Shown piece after piece: positions 7,320-16,097 of a stretch of DNA of 56,417 nucleotides (the stretch's first letter is position 1; the number at the start of each line of letters is the position of its first letter). The stretch is from NCBI GenBank assembly GCA_947173495.1, contig CAMWFQ010000028.1:1-56417 (forward strand), given 5' to 3'. Below the pieces are notes generated by a model. That model worked only from the letters and a program-made list of their open reading frames with translations, did not search any database and was not told the DNA's origin. Position numbers and translations under genes: made by a program. Source of the DNA: an uncultured Lachnospiraceae bacterium. GTDB lineage: Bacteria; Bacillota; Clostridia; Lachnospirales; Lachnospiraceae.

Positions 7320-10300
7320 ATGAGCAGTGTAAGGGTCTGGAAGGAAAAAACAACGATTCCCACCTATGAGATCGGGGAGGCTGAAAAAAATCCCATTTTC
7401 CTTGACAAGCGTGTGTATCAGGGAAGCTCGGGAAAGGTCTATCCCTACCCTACCGTGGAAAAGATCAGCAGTGAGAAAAGGGATAAGGAATATGAGGCGG
7501 TTTATCTGGAAAACGAATATTTGAAGGTGATGATTCTGCCGGAACTGGGGGGCAGGATCCAGCGGGCATATGACAAGACCAACGGCTATGATTTTGTCTA
7601 TTATAATCAGGTGATCAAGCCGGCTCTGGTGGGACTGACAGGTCCCTGGATTTCCGGAGGCATTGAGTTTAACTGGCCGCAGCATCACAGGCCGACCACC
7701 TTCCTTCCGGTAGATGTGGAGATTCTGGAAAATGAGGATGGAAGTAGATCGGTGCTCTGTCATGATGTGGATCAGATGTACGGGACCAAGGGGATTGCGA
7801 AATTTACCCTGTATCCGGGCCGGGCCTATATTGAGGTGGAGGGACAGCTTTACAACCGCACCGCTCTTCCCCAGACGTTTCTGTGGTGGGCCAACCCGGC
7901 GGTGCCCGTCAACGAGAATACTCAGTCTGTGTTTCCGCCGGATGTGCACGCGGTGATGGATCACGGCAAGCGAGATGTGTCCCGGTTCCCCATTGCTACA
8001 GGGGTGTACTACAAAAAGGATTACAGCGATGGGGTGGATATTTCCCGGTACAAAAATATCCCGGTACCCACATCTTACATGGCGGAGAAGTCAAAGTATG
8101 ATTTTGTGGGAGGCTATGATTACGGAAAAGAAGCGGGAATTCTCCATGTGGCCGATCATCATATTTCCCCCGGCAAGAAGCAGTGGACGTGGGGATGTGG
8201 GGATTTCGGAAAGGCATGGGATCGAAATCTCACGGATGAGGATGGTCCCTATGTGGAGCTGATGACCGGTGTTTATACGGATAATCAGCCGGACTTCACC
8301 TGGCTCAAGCCCTTTGAGGAAAAAACATTCAAACAGTATTTCATGCCCTATAAGGCAGCCGGGCAGGTCAAAAATGCAACCACCGAGGCGGCTGTCCATC
8401 TTTCCCTGGAAGAGGGAAAAGCAAAGGTGATCGTCTATGCCACAGGGGTTTATGAAGATGCGGATATTGTGCTGACAGCAGGGGGTGAAACACTTCTGGA
8501 TATGAAGACAAAGCTTTCGCCGGTGGATATTTTTAAGGCGGAAGTGCCTGTAGATACAGGAGTGAAAAGCAGGAAAGCGTCGGGCGGGCAGGAATTGCCG
8601 ACAAAAGAGACGAAGCCGGAATCAAAAGAAATCCGGGAAGAGGATCTGCATCTGGCAGTCTATGCAGGCGGCAGGTGTCTGGTGGAATACCGGCCTGATC
8701 CACAGGAGATTCCTCAGCTGCCGGAGCCTGCAAGGGCGGCTCAGGAGCCGGAGGAGATCCGCACCTGTGAGGAGCTTTACCTTACCGGACAGCATATAGA
8801 GCAGTATCGTCACGCCACTTATCTGCCGGATCCCTATTATCTGGAAGGGTTAAAGCGCGATCCCGGCGATATCCGGCTGAACAATGCCTACGGGCAGCTT
8901 TTGATGAGAAGAGGGCAGTTTGTCGCGGCGGAGAAGTATTTTCGAAAGGCGATTGAAAGACTGACCTTCAGAAACCCCAATCCTTATAACAGCGAATCCT
9001 ATTACCTTCTGGGGCTGTCTCTTTTTTATCAGAGAAGGAACGAAGAAGCCTATGATGCGTTCTATAAGGCCACATGGAGCAACGAGCAGCAGGAGATGTC
9101 CTTCTATTACCTTGCGGCGATTGATGCTGCAGCCGGAAGATGGGCAAAAGCACTTGCTCACGTGGAGAAAGCGCTGGTCAAAAATACCCACAACATCAAG
9201 GCCAGAGGACTGAAGGCATATCTGCTCAGAAAGACAGGCCAGAAGAGACAGGCCGCAGACTGGATCAAAGAGAACCTGAAGCTGGATCCATTTGACTTTT
9301 TGTCCGGCAATGAGCAGGTACTTCTGAGTATGGAAGAGGGGCCGGAGGGCAGCAGAAAAAGTGCAGAGCTGCGTGAAAACCTGAACGGCAGAATGCGTAT
9401 GTTCCATGAGAATTATCTGATGACTGCAAGGGATTACGGGGAAATGGGAGCCTGGGAGGAGGCCCTGGATCTGCTTGCGGAATGTGCCGGCCAGTTTCCG
9501 GGAAGGTTTCCCATGCTTTCTTATTACAAAGCTTACTACAGGTATCTGGCGGATCAAAAACTCTCAGGTGTATCGGAAAAGGCTGTCCTTCCGGTGCAAA
9601 ACCTGTCGGAAGAGGTGAAAGCATCTCTGGAAGAAGCGGAAAGTTGCGTGCCGGATTATTGCTTCCCCAACAAGTTGGAGGACATTGCAGTATTATCCTT
9701 TGCCGTCCGGAACGGGTGCCATGGGAGAGCGGCTTATTATCTGGGAAATCTTTATTATGACAAACTCCAGTGGCAGGAGGCGCTAAAACTCTGGGAGATG
9801 TCTGCCCAGGCGAAACCGGATTTCTCTACCGTACACAGGAATCTGTCTCTTGTCTATTACAATAAATGCGGGGATAAAAAGAAAGCACAGGAAGCTATGG
9901 AGAGAGCCTTTGTGCTGAATCCGCAGGATGCCAGAGTATTCCTGGAGCTGGATCAGCTCTACAAAAAGCTGGGATGGAGCTTTGAGAGCCGCCTGGAAAA
10001 CTATGAGAAGCACAGAGAGCTGGCACAGTCCAGAGACGATCTTTTCATTGAATATATTACGCTGGTGAATCTCACGGGAAATCATGAAGGAGCCTATGCG
10101 CTTATGAGAGAACACCATTTTCATCCCTGGGAAGGCGGCGAAGGCAAGATCACCACGCAGTATACTCTTGCGCTGCTGACTCTGGCCCGGAAGGCGCAGG
10201 CCTGTGGAAATCATGCAGAGGCGGAGAAGCTGCTGAGAGGGGCTCTTGTATATCCGGAGAATCTGGGCGAAGGCAAGCTGGAGGGCACCACGGATAACCA

Positions 10301-10763
10301 CCTTTATTATCACCTGGGACTTTCTCTTGCAGCCCAGGGAAGAGAAGCGGAGGCAAAGGAGTGCTTCGAGAGAGCAACCCTGGGAACCGACGAGCCTGCC
10401 GGTGCTATGTACTATAACGATCAGCCGGTGGATATGATCCTGTATCAGGGCCTTGCCTTCCTGAAGCTGGGAAAAAGCAGAGAGGCAAAATCCCGCTTCT
10501 ACCGCCTTCTGGACTACGGCGAGCGGCATATAAACGACAAAGTAAAGATCGAATATTTTGCAGTTTCCCTGCCGGATTTTCTGATCTTTGACGAAGACTA
10601 CACCCTGAAAAACAGAGCCCACTGTTGTTACCTCATGGCCCTGGGCAATCTGGGACTGGGAATCAAAGAAAAGGCGGAGGATTTCCTGAATCAGACCCTG
10701 GAAATCGAGCCCTCTCACATGATGGCCAATATTTACAGCACAATCATTGCAGAACTGGAATAA
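7320..10763 (+). CDS. DUF5107 domain protein with C-terminal TPR array
   Basis: A very large (1147-residue) cytoplasmic protein. Residues 1-350 match DUF5107, a beta-rich domain related to aldose-epimerase-like folds in glycan loci; PELGGRIQRAYDK and GPWISGGIEFNWPQHHRP are typical. From about residue 500 to the end come helix-turn-helix tetratricopeptide units (for example RRGQFVAAEKYFRKAIERL and KQAYLGN-like pairs with conserved small and aromatic positions). I chose the ATG at 7320, 5 bases after GGAGG, over the in-frame ATG at 7308 that overlaps that site. It is followed by repeats and a GH2 gene on the same strand, so a role in sensing or processing glycans is inferred. The biochemical function is unknown. 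Confidence 0.82.
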   Translation: MSSVRVWKEKTTIPTYEIGEAEKNPIFLDKRVYQGSSGKVYPYPTVEKISSEKRDKEYEAVYLENEYLKVMILPELGGRIQRAYDKTNGYDFVYYNQVIKPALVGLTGPWISGGIEFNWPQHHRPTTFLPVDVEILENEDGSRSVLCHDVDQMYGTKGIAKFTLYPGRAYIEVEGQLYNRTALPQTFLWWANPAVPVNENTQSVFPPDVHAVMDHGKRDVSRFPIATGVYYKKDYSDGVDISRYKNIPVPTSYMAEKSKYDFVGGYDYGKEAGILHVADHHISPGKKQWTWGCGDFGKAWDRNLTDEDGPYVELMTGVYTDNQPDFTWLKPFEEKTFKQYFMPYKAAGQVKNATTEAAVHLSLEEGKAKVIVYATGVYEDADIVLTAGGETLLDMKTKLSPVDIFKAEVPVDTGVKSRKASGGQELPTKETKPESKEIREEDLHLAVYAGGRCLVEYRPDPQEIPQLPEPARAAQEPEEIRTCEELYLTGQHIEQYRHATYLPDPYYLEGLKRDPGDIRLNNAYGQLLMRRGQFVAAEKYFRKAIERLTFRNPNPYNSESYYLLGLSLFYQRRNEEAYDAFYKATWSNEQQEMSFYYLAAIDAAAGRWAKALAHVEKALVKNTHNIKARGLKAYLLRKTGQKRQAADWIKENLKLDPFDFLSGNEQVLLSMEEGPEGSRKSAELRENLNGRMRMFHENYLMTARDYGEMGAWEEALDLLAECAGQFPGRFPMLSYYKAYYRYLADQKLSGVSEKAVLPVQNLSEEVKASLEEAESCVPDYCFPNKLEDIAVLSFAVRNGCHGRAAYYLGNLYYDKLQWQEALKLWEMSAQAKPDFSTVHRNLSLVYYNKCGDKKKAQEAMERAFVLNPQDARVFLELDQLYKKLGWSFESRLENYEKHRELAQSRDDLFIEYITLVNLTGNHEGAYALMREHHFHPWEGGEGKITTQYTLALLTLARKAQACGNHAEAEKLLRGALVYPENLGEGKLEGTTDNHLYYHLGLSLAAQGREAEAKECFERATLGTDEPAGAMYYNDQPVDMILYQGLAFLKLGKSREAKSRFYRLLDYGERHINDKVKIEYFAVSLPDFLIFDEDYTLKNRAHCCYLMALGNLGLGIKEKAEDFLNQTLEIEPSHMMANIYSTIIAELE

Positions 10764-10985
10764 AAATCAGCAGCGAAGCAGAGGGAGGCGGCACAATTTC
10801 CAGTCACGAAAGTGAATGGAAATTCGTGCCAGACAAAGGCGTCCCGAAGCGCAGCTGCGGAACTGGAATAAAAATCAGCAGCGAAACGGAAGCGCCCGGC
10901 TCAATTTGCGGATGTCGAAGGCAGCTGCAAATCTGAGCCAGACAAAGGGGGGCTGGAGAGGAGCTGCGGAACTGGAATAGGAGGT
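10752..10985 (+). repeat. Family A hairpin-repeat array, two units
   Basis: Two units, delimited by the linker GAACTGGAA at 10752, 10860 and 10969 (periods 108 and 109). Each unit folds into one long hairpin: unit 1 pairs 10790-10807 with 10812-10830 around a GAAA loop; unit 2 pairs 10898-10916 with 10920-10939 around GAA. Both keep a bulged C (10825, 10933) and a purine-purine mismatch under the apex, although most paired bases differ. The first linker encodes the last codons and stop of the DUF5107 gene, and the last runs into AGGAGG of the GH2 gene. No ORF is conserved. Confidence 0.85.
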
Positions 10986-10989
10986 TATG

Positions 10990-13716
10990 ATGCTAATAGG
11001 TTTAGAAGGTCTCTGGCAGGCGGACATCGGAGACGGAAAGGTTTATCCCATGAATCTGCCAGGGACATTGGACGAGAACGGGATCGGACACAGGGATGCG
11101 GCGGGGGATCAGTGTCATCCCGAAGAAAATCTGGGAACGATTCAGCAGGAGAAGGAAGCAGACGCGCCCATATCTACAAGATTTACGCGAAAATATACGT
11201 ATGAAGGGCCGGCACGGTTTATCCGCCGGTTTGATCCTGGCGCAACGGATGCTGGCAGAGAGGTGTTTGCCGGGAAACGAATTTTCCTGGAGGCGGAGAG
11301 AGCGAGGGCGTTAAGGCTTTTTATAAATGGCAGTGAGGTCCCGGAATTTAAGCCTTCCTCTTTGAGCACGCCACATGTATTTGAGGTGACGGGGCTTCTG
11401 GAGGAAGAATGCGAGATTATGCTGGAATCCGACAACAGTTATCCGGAGATGCCCCGGAAGGACATTGTATATTCCTCGGCGGCAACGGACGAGACTCAGA
11501 CCAACTGGAACGGCATAGTGGGGTATCTCAGGCTGCGGACGGAAGATTCGGTATTTGTGGATGAGCTGCGGGTGTATCCCAAAGAAAATACCCTTACGGT
11601 GGAAGCGGATGTGTGCGCATCCGAGTGGTGGAAAGGGGAGATGGCACTTCATTCGCCTGCACTGAAGGCGGCGGCTTTCAGGGAGATCTCAGTGAAAGAG
11701 GGAAGGGAGACTATCACCTTTGACGCACTTCCGCTTAAGGAGGATATAAAGAGATGGGATGAATATGAGGGAAATCTGTATGAGCTGAGCGCCTCTTTGT
11801 CAGGATTTGACATTAAGACGGTAACCTTTGGGGTACGGGATTTCGGGAAGGATCCAAAAGGAAGACTGGCGTTAAATGGAAGAGCCATTTTCCTGCGCAG
11901 CGAGGCAAACTGCTGTGTTTTTCCGGAAACAGGATATGAGCCGGCAACCACAGAGGAGTGGATGGAGGTTTTAAAGACCTATCAGTCTTACGGGGTAAAC
12001 TGCATGCGCTTCCATTCTCATTGTCCCCCGGAGGCGGCTTTTGCGGCGGCGGATCGGATGGGGATCCTGATGCAGCCGGAGCTGTCCCATTGGAATCCGA
12101 AGGATGTCTTTGAATCGGAGGAGAGCGTTATCTATTATCGCAGGGAGCTTGCGGCTGTGATCCGCAGTCTTGCCAATCATCCCTCCTTTGTGATGCTGAC
12201 CCTGGGAAATGAGCTTCAGGGGACTGAAACGGGCCGCAGGAGGATGAGTGAGCTGGTAAAGCTTGCGCAGGAGCAGGACAGTACCAGAATGTATGCAAAC
12301 GGCTCCAACAATGCCTATAACAGGACAGAAGGCTGTGATCCGGACAGTGACTTTTTCACCTCTATGCGCTCCTATGGAGAAGACCTACGGGGAACCTTTG
12401 ACGGCATGAAGGGCTATATCAACCACCGGTATCCCAATACAGAGAATAACTTTGACCAGGCTATGGCACATATCAGACAATCTTACCAGGGGCCGGTATT
12501 TGGCTTTGAGGTGGGGCAGTTTGAAATTCTGCCTGATTTTGAGGAGTTGAAGGATTTTAAGGGGGTCACCAGTCCTGCCAACCTGGAGCTGATTCAGGAG
12601 CGCGTAAAGGAGCGGGGGCTTGAGGGAATATGGAAAAAATATGTGGAGGCCACAGGAGAGCTTTCGCTTCTGGGCTATCGGGAAGAGGTGGAGGCAGCCA
12701 TGCGCACGGAGCAGTTTTCCGGTCTTTCCCTTCTGGGACTGCAGGACTTCCCGGGACAGGGAACGGCGCTGGTGGGGATGCTGAATTCTCATTTAAAGCC
12801 AAAGCCCTATGACTTTGCCAGACCGGAGCGGTTCCGGGCATTTTTCAGACAACAGCAGCTTCTTGCCCTGATGCCGAAATACACCTACGAAAATACAGAG
12901 GAAATAAAGTGTGAAGTAAGAGTTGCCAATTTTGGGAAAAAAGAGATGACAGGACATATTGTCTGCGAACTGCGCGGAGAAAATTTCCGTGCGGAAAAAG
13001 GTACGGAAAGCACCGTAATCTGCCCTGTGGGAGAGCTGACAAAAGCAGGAACCTTTGCCTTTGACCTGAAGGAAATTAACAGACCCTGTCGTCTGGAGCT
13101 GGTCCTGTCTCTGGAGAAAGATTTTGTCAGCGAACTGTCTCATTCCTATCCGGTATGGGTGTACCCGGCCGGAACAGAGCACGTTCCTGTAGGTGTATTT
13201 GAGACGGAGCATTTTGGCAGGGAGGCAAAACAGGCGCTGGAGGAAGGCAAAACGGTATATCTCACACCGCCCTCAACCAGAGAAGCGATGCCGCAGTCCA
13301 TTCAGGCACAGTTCACTACGGACTTCTGGTCGGTAGGAACCTTTCACTGGCAGGAAGGGGGAATGGGGCAGCTGATTGATAATAAACACCCGCTTTTTGA
13401 GAATTTTCCTACGGAATTCCATACCAACTGGCAGTGGTGGCCCATGGCCGTTCAGAGAGCGGTAATCTTGCCGGAGAAATACGAAGCCATTGTCACGGAG
13501 ATGGACAGCTATGCCTATTTAAGGCCCATGGCACAGCTTCTGGAGTGCCGCTGCGGCGGAGGAAAGCTTCTGTTTTCTACTATGGGACTGCAGAACCTGC
13601 AACAGTATCCGGAGGCCAGAGCGCTTCTAAATGCCATTTACAGGTATCTGGATTCGGAAAAATTTGCGCCGGCACAGGAAATTTCGCCGGAGGTGTTTGA
13701 GAAACAATGCCCTTAA
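10990..13716 (+). CDS. Glycoside hydrolase family 2 enzyme
   Basis: A 908-residue retaining glycosidase with GH2 architecture: an N-terminal jelly-roll sugar-binding domain (about 1-180), an immunoglobulin-like domain (about 180-290), and a TIM barrel (about 290-620), followed by about 290 residues of beta-rich accessory domains. The acid/base is probably E408 in MLTLGNELQG; the nucleophile is likely E507 in FGFEVGQFE. There is no signal peptide, so it acts on imported oligosaccharides. The ATG at 10990 is 5 bases from AGGAGG; the ATG three bases earlier is too close. It follows the DUF5107 gene through family A repeats, and its stop overlaps the stop of the convergent AraC gene. The sugar specificity cannot be told. 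Confidence 0.85.
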   Translation: MLIGLEGLWQADIGDGKVYPMNLPGTLDENGIGHRDAAGDQCHPEENLGTIQQEKEADAPISTRFTRKYTYEGPARFIRRFDPGATDAGREVFAGKRIFLEAERARALRLFINGSEVPEFKPSSLSTPHVFEVTGLLEEECEIMLESDNSYPEMPRKDIVYSSAATDETQTNWNGIVGYLRLRTEDSVFVDELRVYPKENTLTVEADVCASEWWKGEMALHSPALKAAAFREISVKEGRETITFDALPLKEDIKRWDEYEGNLYELSASLSGFDIKTVTFGVRDFGKDPKGRLALNGRAIFLRSEANCCVFPETGYEPATTEEWMEVLKTYQSYGVNCMRFHSHCPPEAAFAAADRMGILMQPELSHWNPKDVFESEESVIYYRRELAAVIRSLANHPSFVMLTLGNELQGTETGRRRMSELVKLAQEQDSTRMYANGSNNAYNRTEGCDPDSDFFTSMRSYGEDLRGTFDGMKGYINHRYPNTENNFDQAMAHIRQSYQGPVFGFEVGQFEILPDFEELKDFKGVTSPANLELIQERVKERGLEGIWKKYVEATGELSLLGYREEVEAAMRTEQFSGLSLLGLQDFPGQGTALVGMLNSHLKPKPYDFARPERFRAFFRQQQLLALMPKYTYENTEEIKCEVRVANFGKKEMTGHIVCELRGENFRAEKGTESTVICPVGELTKAGTFAFDLKEINRPCRLELVLSLEKDFVSELSHSYPVWVYPAGTEHVPVGVFETEHFGREAKQALEEGKTVYLTPPSTREAMPQSIQAQFTTDFWSVGTFHWQEGGMGQLIDNKHPLFENFPTEFHTNWQWWPMAVQRAVILPEKYEAIVTEMDSYAYLRPMAQLLECRCGGGKLLFSTMGLQNLQQYPEARALLNAIYRYLDSEKFAPAQEISPEVFEKQCP

Positions 13717-14570
13717 TCCGCAAACGCCTGTTTCCTGTACTTCGCAGGGCTCATCTGGTAATAGTTACGAAAAGCAGAGGAAAAATGTTCCGCACTGGAG
13801 TAGCCGAGATCTTCCGCAATGGAGGTGATGCTCCGGGAGCTGTCGGAGAGAAGAATGACAGCTGCGGACATTCTGGCCTCTGTTTTTTTCTGCTGGAAGG
13901 ATTTCCCGTAGTATTCTATCAGAAGCCTCTGGGTCTGACGGGGACTTAGATTTAACCGTCCGGCCAGAGTCTGCAGAGAGAGGGACTGATACTCATAAAG
14001 AAAATATTCTTCAATGATAATGGATTTGGAATTGGTCAGATTGTCCCTGGCAAAGGCATCCTGGGAGCTTTTGCCCTGTTCATAATTGCGGATCACACCG
14101 ATCAGAAGCTGGGATAAAAGAAGCTCCACCTGGGTCTGAAATCCGATATAGCGGTGCTCTAACTCGTCAAAAAGCAGATTCATGATCCGATGGATACTCT
14201 GTGTATCCCGCCCCATCCAGAAGGGAACGGAGGTGAAGGCGCTGACCAGAGGAGAGGATTTTGTCCGGAGCGGATCCGGGAGCTTTAAGTAGACACAGAA
14301 TTCCTGCATGGGATCCGACTGTATGGGAGTCTGTGCGTGCTCCACATGAGGACCTGTAACATAGAGCGTATCGGGAACAATGTCGTAGTACTGTTCGCCG
14401 ATCCTTAACTTCCCATGGCCGAAGGGGATGTAGTGAATTTCGTAGCAGCCGTTTCCGTGACTGTGGGAGGGAATGGTACGGGTAAAGCGTTCAAACACAA
14501 TGTTCAGCACACGGATAGAGATACCTTCTATAGAAAAATGGATGTCCAGGTTAGTGTAATTGGTTTTCAT
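13713..14570 (-). CDS. AraC-family regulator with cupin-like sensor domain
   Basis: A 285-residue transcription factor. Residues 30-130 form a cupin-like AraC sensing domain (HSHGNGCYEIHYIPFGHGKLRIG, then GPHVEHAQTP). Residues 185-280 hold two AraC helix-turn-helix motifs (LSLQTLAGRLNLSPRQTQRLL and RSITSIAEDLGYSSAEHFSSAFRNYY). Such proteins usually activate glycoside-use genes when a sugar binds the cupin. It is convergent with the GH2 gene, and their TAA stops interlock in a TTAA at 13713-13716. The likely target is the DUF5107-GH2 unit, though no matching operator was recognised. AAAGG precedes the start. Confidence 0.92.
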   Translation of the reverse strand: MKTNYTNLDIHFSIEGISIRVLNIVFERFTRTIPSHSHGNGCYEIHYIPFGHGKLRIGEQYYDIVPDTLYVTGPHVEHAQTPIQSDPMQEFCVYLKLPDPLRTKSSPLVSAFTSVPFWMGRDTQSIHRIMNLLFDELEHRYIGFQTQVELLLSQLLIGVIRNYEQGKSSQDAFARDNLTNSKSIIIEEYFLYEYQSLSLQTLAGRLNLSPRQTQRLLIEYYGKSFQQKKTEARMSAAVILLSDSSRSITSIAEDLGYSSAEHFSSAFRNYYQMSPAKYRKQAFAD

Positions 14571-14655
14571 GAAAAATAACCTTTCTCAGAGCTGCCGTTT
14601 TGAAAAAGCGGCAGTACCATTTCTTTCCTTTTTTCCTTACGGAACCTTTTGCCAC
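14551..14655 (-). pseudogene. Remnant of a tyrosine-integrase N-terminus
   Basis: Reading from a GTG at 14655, with AAAGG nine bases upstream, the first codons give VAKGSVRKKGKKWYCRF. This matches the arm-type DNA-binding start of many clostridial tyrosine recombinases (KGSIRKRGKKWYYRF-like). The similarity stops after about 18 codons and the frame closes at 14551, inside the start of the AraC gene. This is best read as the stump left by deletion of an integrative element; chance similarity is the alternative. The rest of the 350-base gap up to 14920 holds a 9-bp palindrome (CTTACGGAC near 14717) and the promoter of the next gene. Confidence 0.5.
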
Positions 14656-14844
14656 AATCGTTTTCCTTTCGATAAAAGGCAATCGGAACTGATGAAATGC
14701 TTTTCTGCGGGCAAGTATCTTACGGACAGGTCCGTAAGCCGATTCGTCGCTCGCCAAGAGTGAGTAAACTTCCGCTGGCTCGCCTGCACCCATTGTATCA
14801 TAACTCCGGTTGCCAATCTATACCGATTCCTTGGAAAAGTGTAC

Positions 14845-14872
14845 TTGAACGGTTCAAAAAATATGCTATGAT
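14845..14872 (+). promoter_or_regulatory. Putative sigma-A promoter of the Nudix gene
   Basis: TTGAAC (14845-14850), a 16-base spacer and TATGAT (14867-14872), about 50 bases before the Nudix start codon. TTGAACGGTTCAA here is also an inverted repeat and could be an operator. Confidence 0.5.
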
Positions 14873-14920
14873 AGATTTTGCGGCAGATAGCTTATAGGAC
14901 TCGGAGGAATACATAAAAAT

Positions 14921-15778
14921 ATGGAAAAATGGGACTTATACACAAAATACAGAGAGAAGACAGGGAAAGAACTGATTCGGGGAGAAAAGATTCCAAAAGA
15001 TTTCTACCATTTGGTGGTGCATGTATGGATACGAAACTGCAAAGGAGAATATCTTATTTCCCAACGTTCAGGTAACAGGCCAACATTTCCTCTTATGTGG
15101 GAGTGCGTGGGAGGTTCCGTTTTGAAGGGAGAAAGCAGTATTGACGGAGCGCTGAGAGAAGTAAAAGAAGAAGTGGGATTGGATTTAAAACCCGAAGCCG
15201 GAAAGCTGCTTTTTACAAAACTCCGAGGAACCGATGTTAAATATGAATGCAAACAATTTAATGATTTTATGGATGTATGGCTTTTTGAATACGATGGAGA
15301 CCTGCATCTGGATAATGCAACAACGGATGAAGTGGCTGACTGCAGATGGATGACAGTTTCTGAAATCAGAAAATTATATGAGGATAACAGGCTTGTGCAG
15401 ACATTGGATTATTTTTTCTGTGTTATGGAAGCAGATGAGCCGGATTACAGCCATATTATCGGGAAAATGGTAAGCGGAACTGTTGACAGACCATTAGGCA
15501 CCGCTCATCCTCGTCATCCGGAGATGATTTATCCAATCAATTATGGATATGTAAATCATGTACTTGCCGGTGATGGTGCAGAACAGGATGTTTATTTATT
15601 TGGAACAAATAAGCCTCTGAAAAGTTTTCGGGGGAAAGTAATCGCAGTATGGCATCGTTTTGACGATGTGGAGGATAAGTGGATTGTGTCTTTGAATGGA
15701 GAAGATATTGCAGAAGAAAAAATATTAGGCGACATTTCATTTCAAGAGCAGTTTTTCTATGGGAAATTGTATAAATAA
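14921..15778 (+). CDS. Nudix hydrolase fused to a pyrophosphatase-like domain
   Basis: A 285-residue two-domain protein. Residues 1-165 are a Nudix hydrolase with the full box: a Gly of GGSVLKG, then E and REVKEEVGLDL, giving the GX5EX7REVXEEVG pattern; Nudix enzymes cleave nucleoside-diphosphate-linked compounds. Residues 180-285 match a small domain annotated as inorganic-pyrophosphatase-like in Clostridia, with VDRPLGTAHPRHPEMIYPINYGYV and a C-terminal VIAVWHRFDDVEDKWIV stretch. The domain is usually a separate protein, so the fusion is unusual. The gene looks more AT-rich than its neighbours and lies between two mobile-element remnants, which suggests horizontal transfer. The GGAGG site is rather far (13 bases) from the ATG. 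Confidence 0.82.
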   Translation: MEKWDLYTKYREKTGKELIRGEKIPKDFYHLVVHVWIRNCKGEYLISQRSGNRPTFPLMWECVGGSVLKGESSIDGALREVKEEVGLDLKPEAGKLLFTKLRGTDVKYECKQFNDFMDVWLFEYDGDLHLDNATTDEVADCRWMTVSEIRKLYEDNRLVQTLDYFFCVMEADEPDYSHIIGKMVSGTVDRPLGTAHPRHPEMIYPINYGYVNHVLAGDGAEQDVYLFGTNKPLKSFRGKVIAVWHRFDDVEDKWIVSLNGEDIAEEKILGDISFQEQFFYGKLYK

Positions 15779-15830
15779 TATCAAATTACAATCGGTATTT
15801 GCAGGAGAGTATACGATGCAGATACAGACT

Positions 15831-15935
15831 CTCGGAATATACGCATATAAAGATACTGCGTTTGCAAGGCGGGTATCTCCGCAATTCAAATTATATCTTG
15901 TCAGGAAATTTGAACGGTCAAAGAAAGAAGAACAG
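15831..15935 (+). pseudogene. Remnant of a KilA-N domain protein
   Basis: About 35 codons read LGIYAYKDTAFARRVSPQF and onward to KLYLVRKFERSKKEEQ. This matches the core of KilA-N domains (GTYAHKDIAFEFASWISPQFKLYLIKEF-like) with a short internal deletion at FEFASWI. Neither a start nor an end of the gene is present. KilA-N proteins belong to phages and other mobile elements. The rest of the 319-base gap up to 16097 holds a TATAAT box near 16007 that may serve the fucosidase. Confidence 0.62.
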
Positions 15936-16097
15936 GATATGTATAAAAACACGACATTCCTTTCTAAAAAATGACATAAAGTAACCTTAAAATATTTTCT
16001 CCATCGGATATAATGGAATAAATACATATAGTAGACGAATGGTTTGTCTGAACCATTACGAAAATGCAGCCGCAGGAGCTGAAAACGGAGGAAATTT

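Noticed and set aside
9783-10718. 311-codon open frame on the minus strand opposite the TPR region
   Set aside because: It is the shadow of the DUF5107-TPR gene; the TPR repeats on the plus strand are clear.
14697-14897. Short open frame in the gap before the Nudix gene
   Set aside because: No ribosome site or homology, and it overlaps a palindrome and the likely promoter.
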